A stretch of 64,000 nt of DNA from Massariosphaeria phaeospora (taxonomy: Eukaryota; Ascomycota; Dothideomycetes; Pleosporales): contig JAADJZ010000032.1 of NCBI GenBank assembly GCA_011032825.1, positions 372,001 through 436,000 of the forward strand, given 5' to 3'. Below, piece after piece: positions 63,801-64,000 of this stretch (within the stretch, counting starts at the first letter, position 1; each line of letters starts with the position of its first letter). The notes under the pieces were generated by a model that saw nothing but the letters and a program-made list of their open reading frames with translations, was not told the origin of the DNA and searched no databases. Made by a program: the position numbers and the translations under genes.

Positions 63801-64000
63801 GTTACGCAGCGATATAAAGCGGCGATGCTAGAAGCTAAAAATATTGTGTGTAGAGTAAAAGAGCTGCTACTTGCTTAACGCTGCTGCCGTAGTGTTAGTA
63901 ACGCCTAAGTTAGCAGTAAAAAAAGCGTTTACTAAAAGAAAATCGCCTAGGAAAGCAGGTTCTAGATAAAGAATGTAATAAATTCAATAGAGTCTATCTA
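60832..64000 (+). pseudogene. hypermutated telomere-linked-type DEAD-box helicase relic
   Basis: The frame begun at 60832 stays in phase to at least 63900 with no net indel although it contains dozens of TAG/TAA codons. It opens with a zinc-finger-like ICKKCKHSVLPKYIKSYL. The middle has NAARCYKVLKSVKAIKNY and VVFVTRYYKGYNVS. The end is helicase: VAVMLTSKSKSLLFML, in which a Walker A glycine run has become Ser/Lys, then GTTVVVVPLIALRSDI and AAAVVLVTPKLAV. This matches the RecQ-like helicases of fungal subtelomeric elements. The copy continues past the window edge, and remaining helicase motifs would lie beyond. It is not functional. Confidence 0.78.

Larger units (their letters stand above)
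55960..64000. other. AT-rich hypermutated mobile-element block
   Basis: Composition changes sharply near 55950-56030, from host genes to AT-rich DNA with abundant TAG, TAA and GCTAGC and almost no GG or CC. All recognisable content is mobile DNA: an inverted-repeat element, a gypsy Gag relic, a tandem duplication and a helicase relic. The first kilobase (55960-57020) and the short gaps between named features contain similar sequence that I could not assign. By eye, surviving cytosines are nearly all preceded by A or G. Confidence 0.85.

Noticed and set aside
58000..64000. Calling the AT-rich block classical RIP on sight
   Set aside because: Hand dinucleotide counts show CpA close to expectation in the sampled stretches while CC, TC and GG are strongly depleted, so the usual CpA signature is not what I see. 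I describe it as hypermutation and leave the mechanism open.

Overview
The window is nuclear DNA of a filamentous ascomycete (Pezizomycotina). Genes carry short introns of about 45-120 bp with GT..AG ends and CTAAC/CTAAT-type branch sites. The gene set is fungal (Mak10, ATP synthase epsilon, Pre5, Vps55, Vps68, Loc1, Scc4, Qcr2, Rpc82), and the right end holds a decayed telomere-linked-type helicase and Ty3/gypsy sequence. A Dothideomycete is my best guess, from recalled similarity of the helicase relic and secreted proteins; the sequence does not prove it. All exon boundaries were worked out by hand from frame continuity and splice motifs.

Layout. (1) 0.5-14.2 kb is dense housekeeping: CENP-W-like histone fold, Mak10/NAA35 (NatC), ATP synthase epsilon, proteasome alpha6 (Pre5), Vps55, Vps68, Loc1, an Eht1/Eeb1-like alpha/beta hydrolase and the cohesin loader Scc4/Mau2. 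The partners Vps55 and Vps68 sit side by side and converge. (2) 14.2-24.2 kb is looser: a repeat-bearing gap, an SDR, a four-helix membrane protein, a 615-residue membrane protein and a cytochrome P450. (3) 24.4-31.5 kb holds Qcr2, Rpc82 and a protein with three tandem PAM2-like motifs. (4) 32.7-55.8 kb is gene-poor accessory DNA: disordered or lineage-restricted proteins, an ankyrin protein, three clear secreted proteins (one BYS1/thaumatin-like), a NadD/CoaD-like nucleotidyltransferase, an HbpS/GlcG-like protein, a SET protein, a frameshifted small gene and a Baeyer-Villiger monooxygenase flanked by minisatellites.

(5) From about 55.96 kb to the end the DNA turns abruptly AT-rich and is filled with mutated mobile DNA. 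It contains a 1.46-kb element with ~500-bp inverted arms around a small open frame with perfect Zn2Cys6 spacing, a gypsy Gag relic with a mutated CCHC knuckle, a ~480-bp tandem duplication, and a >3.1-kb DEAD-box helicase relic running off the edge. The relics keep one reading frame over 0.75 and 2.9 kb despite dozens of stops, so they decayed by substitution rather than indels. Hand counts suggest an unusual context: cytosines preceded by a pyrimidine are nearly gone, while CpA is largely kept. Classical RIP would deplete CpA.

Most interesting: the YpC-type hypermutation signature, the zinc-cluster frame in the inverted-repeat element, the triple PAM2 protein, and the Vps55/Vps68 gene pair.
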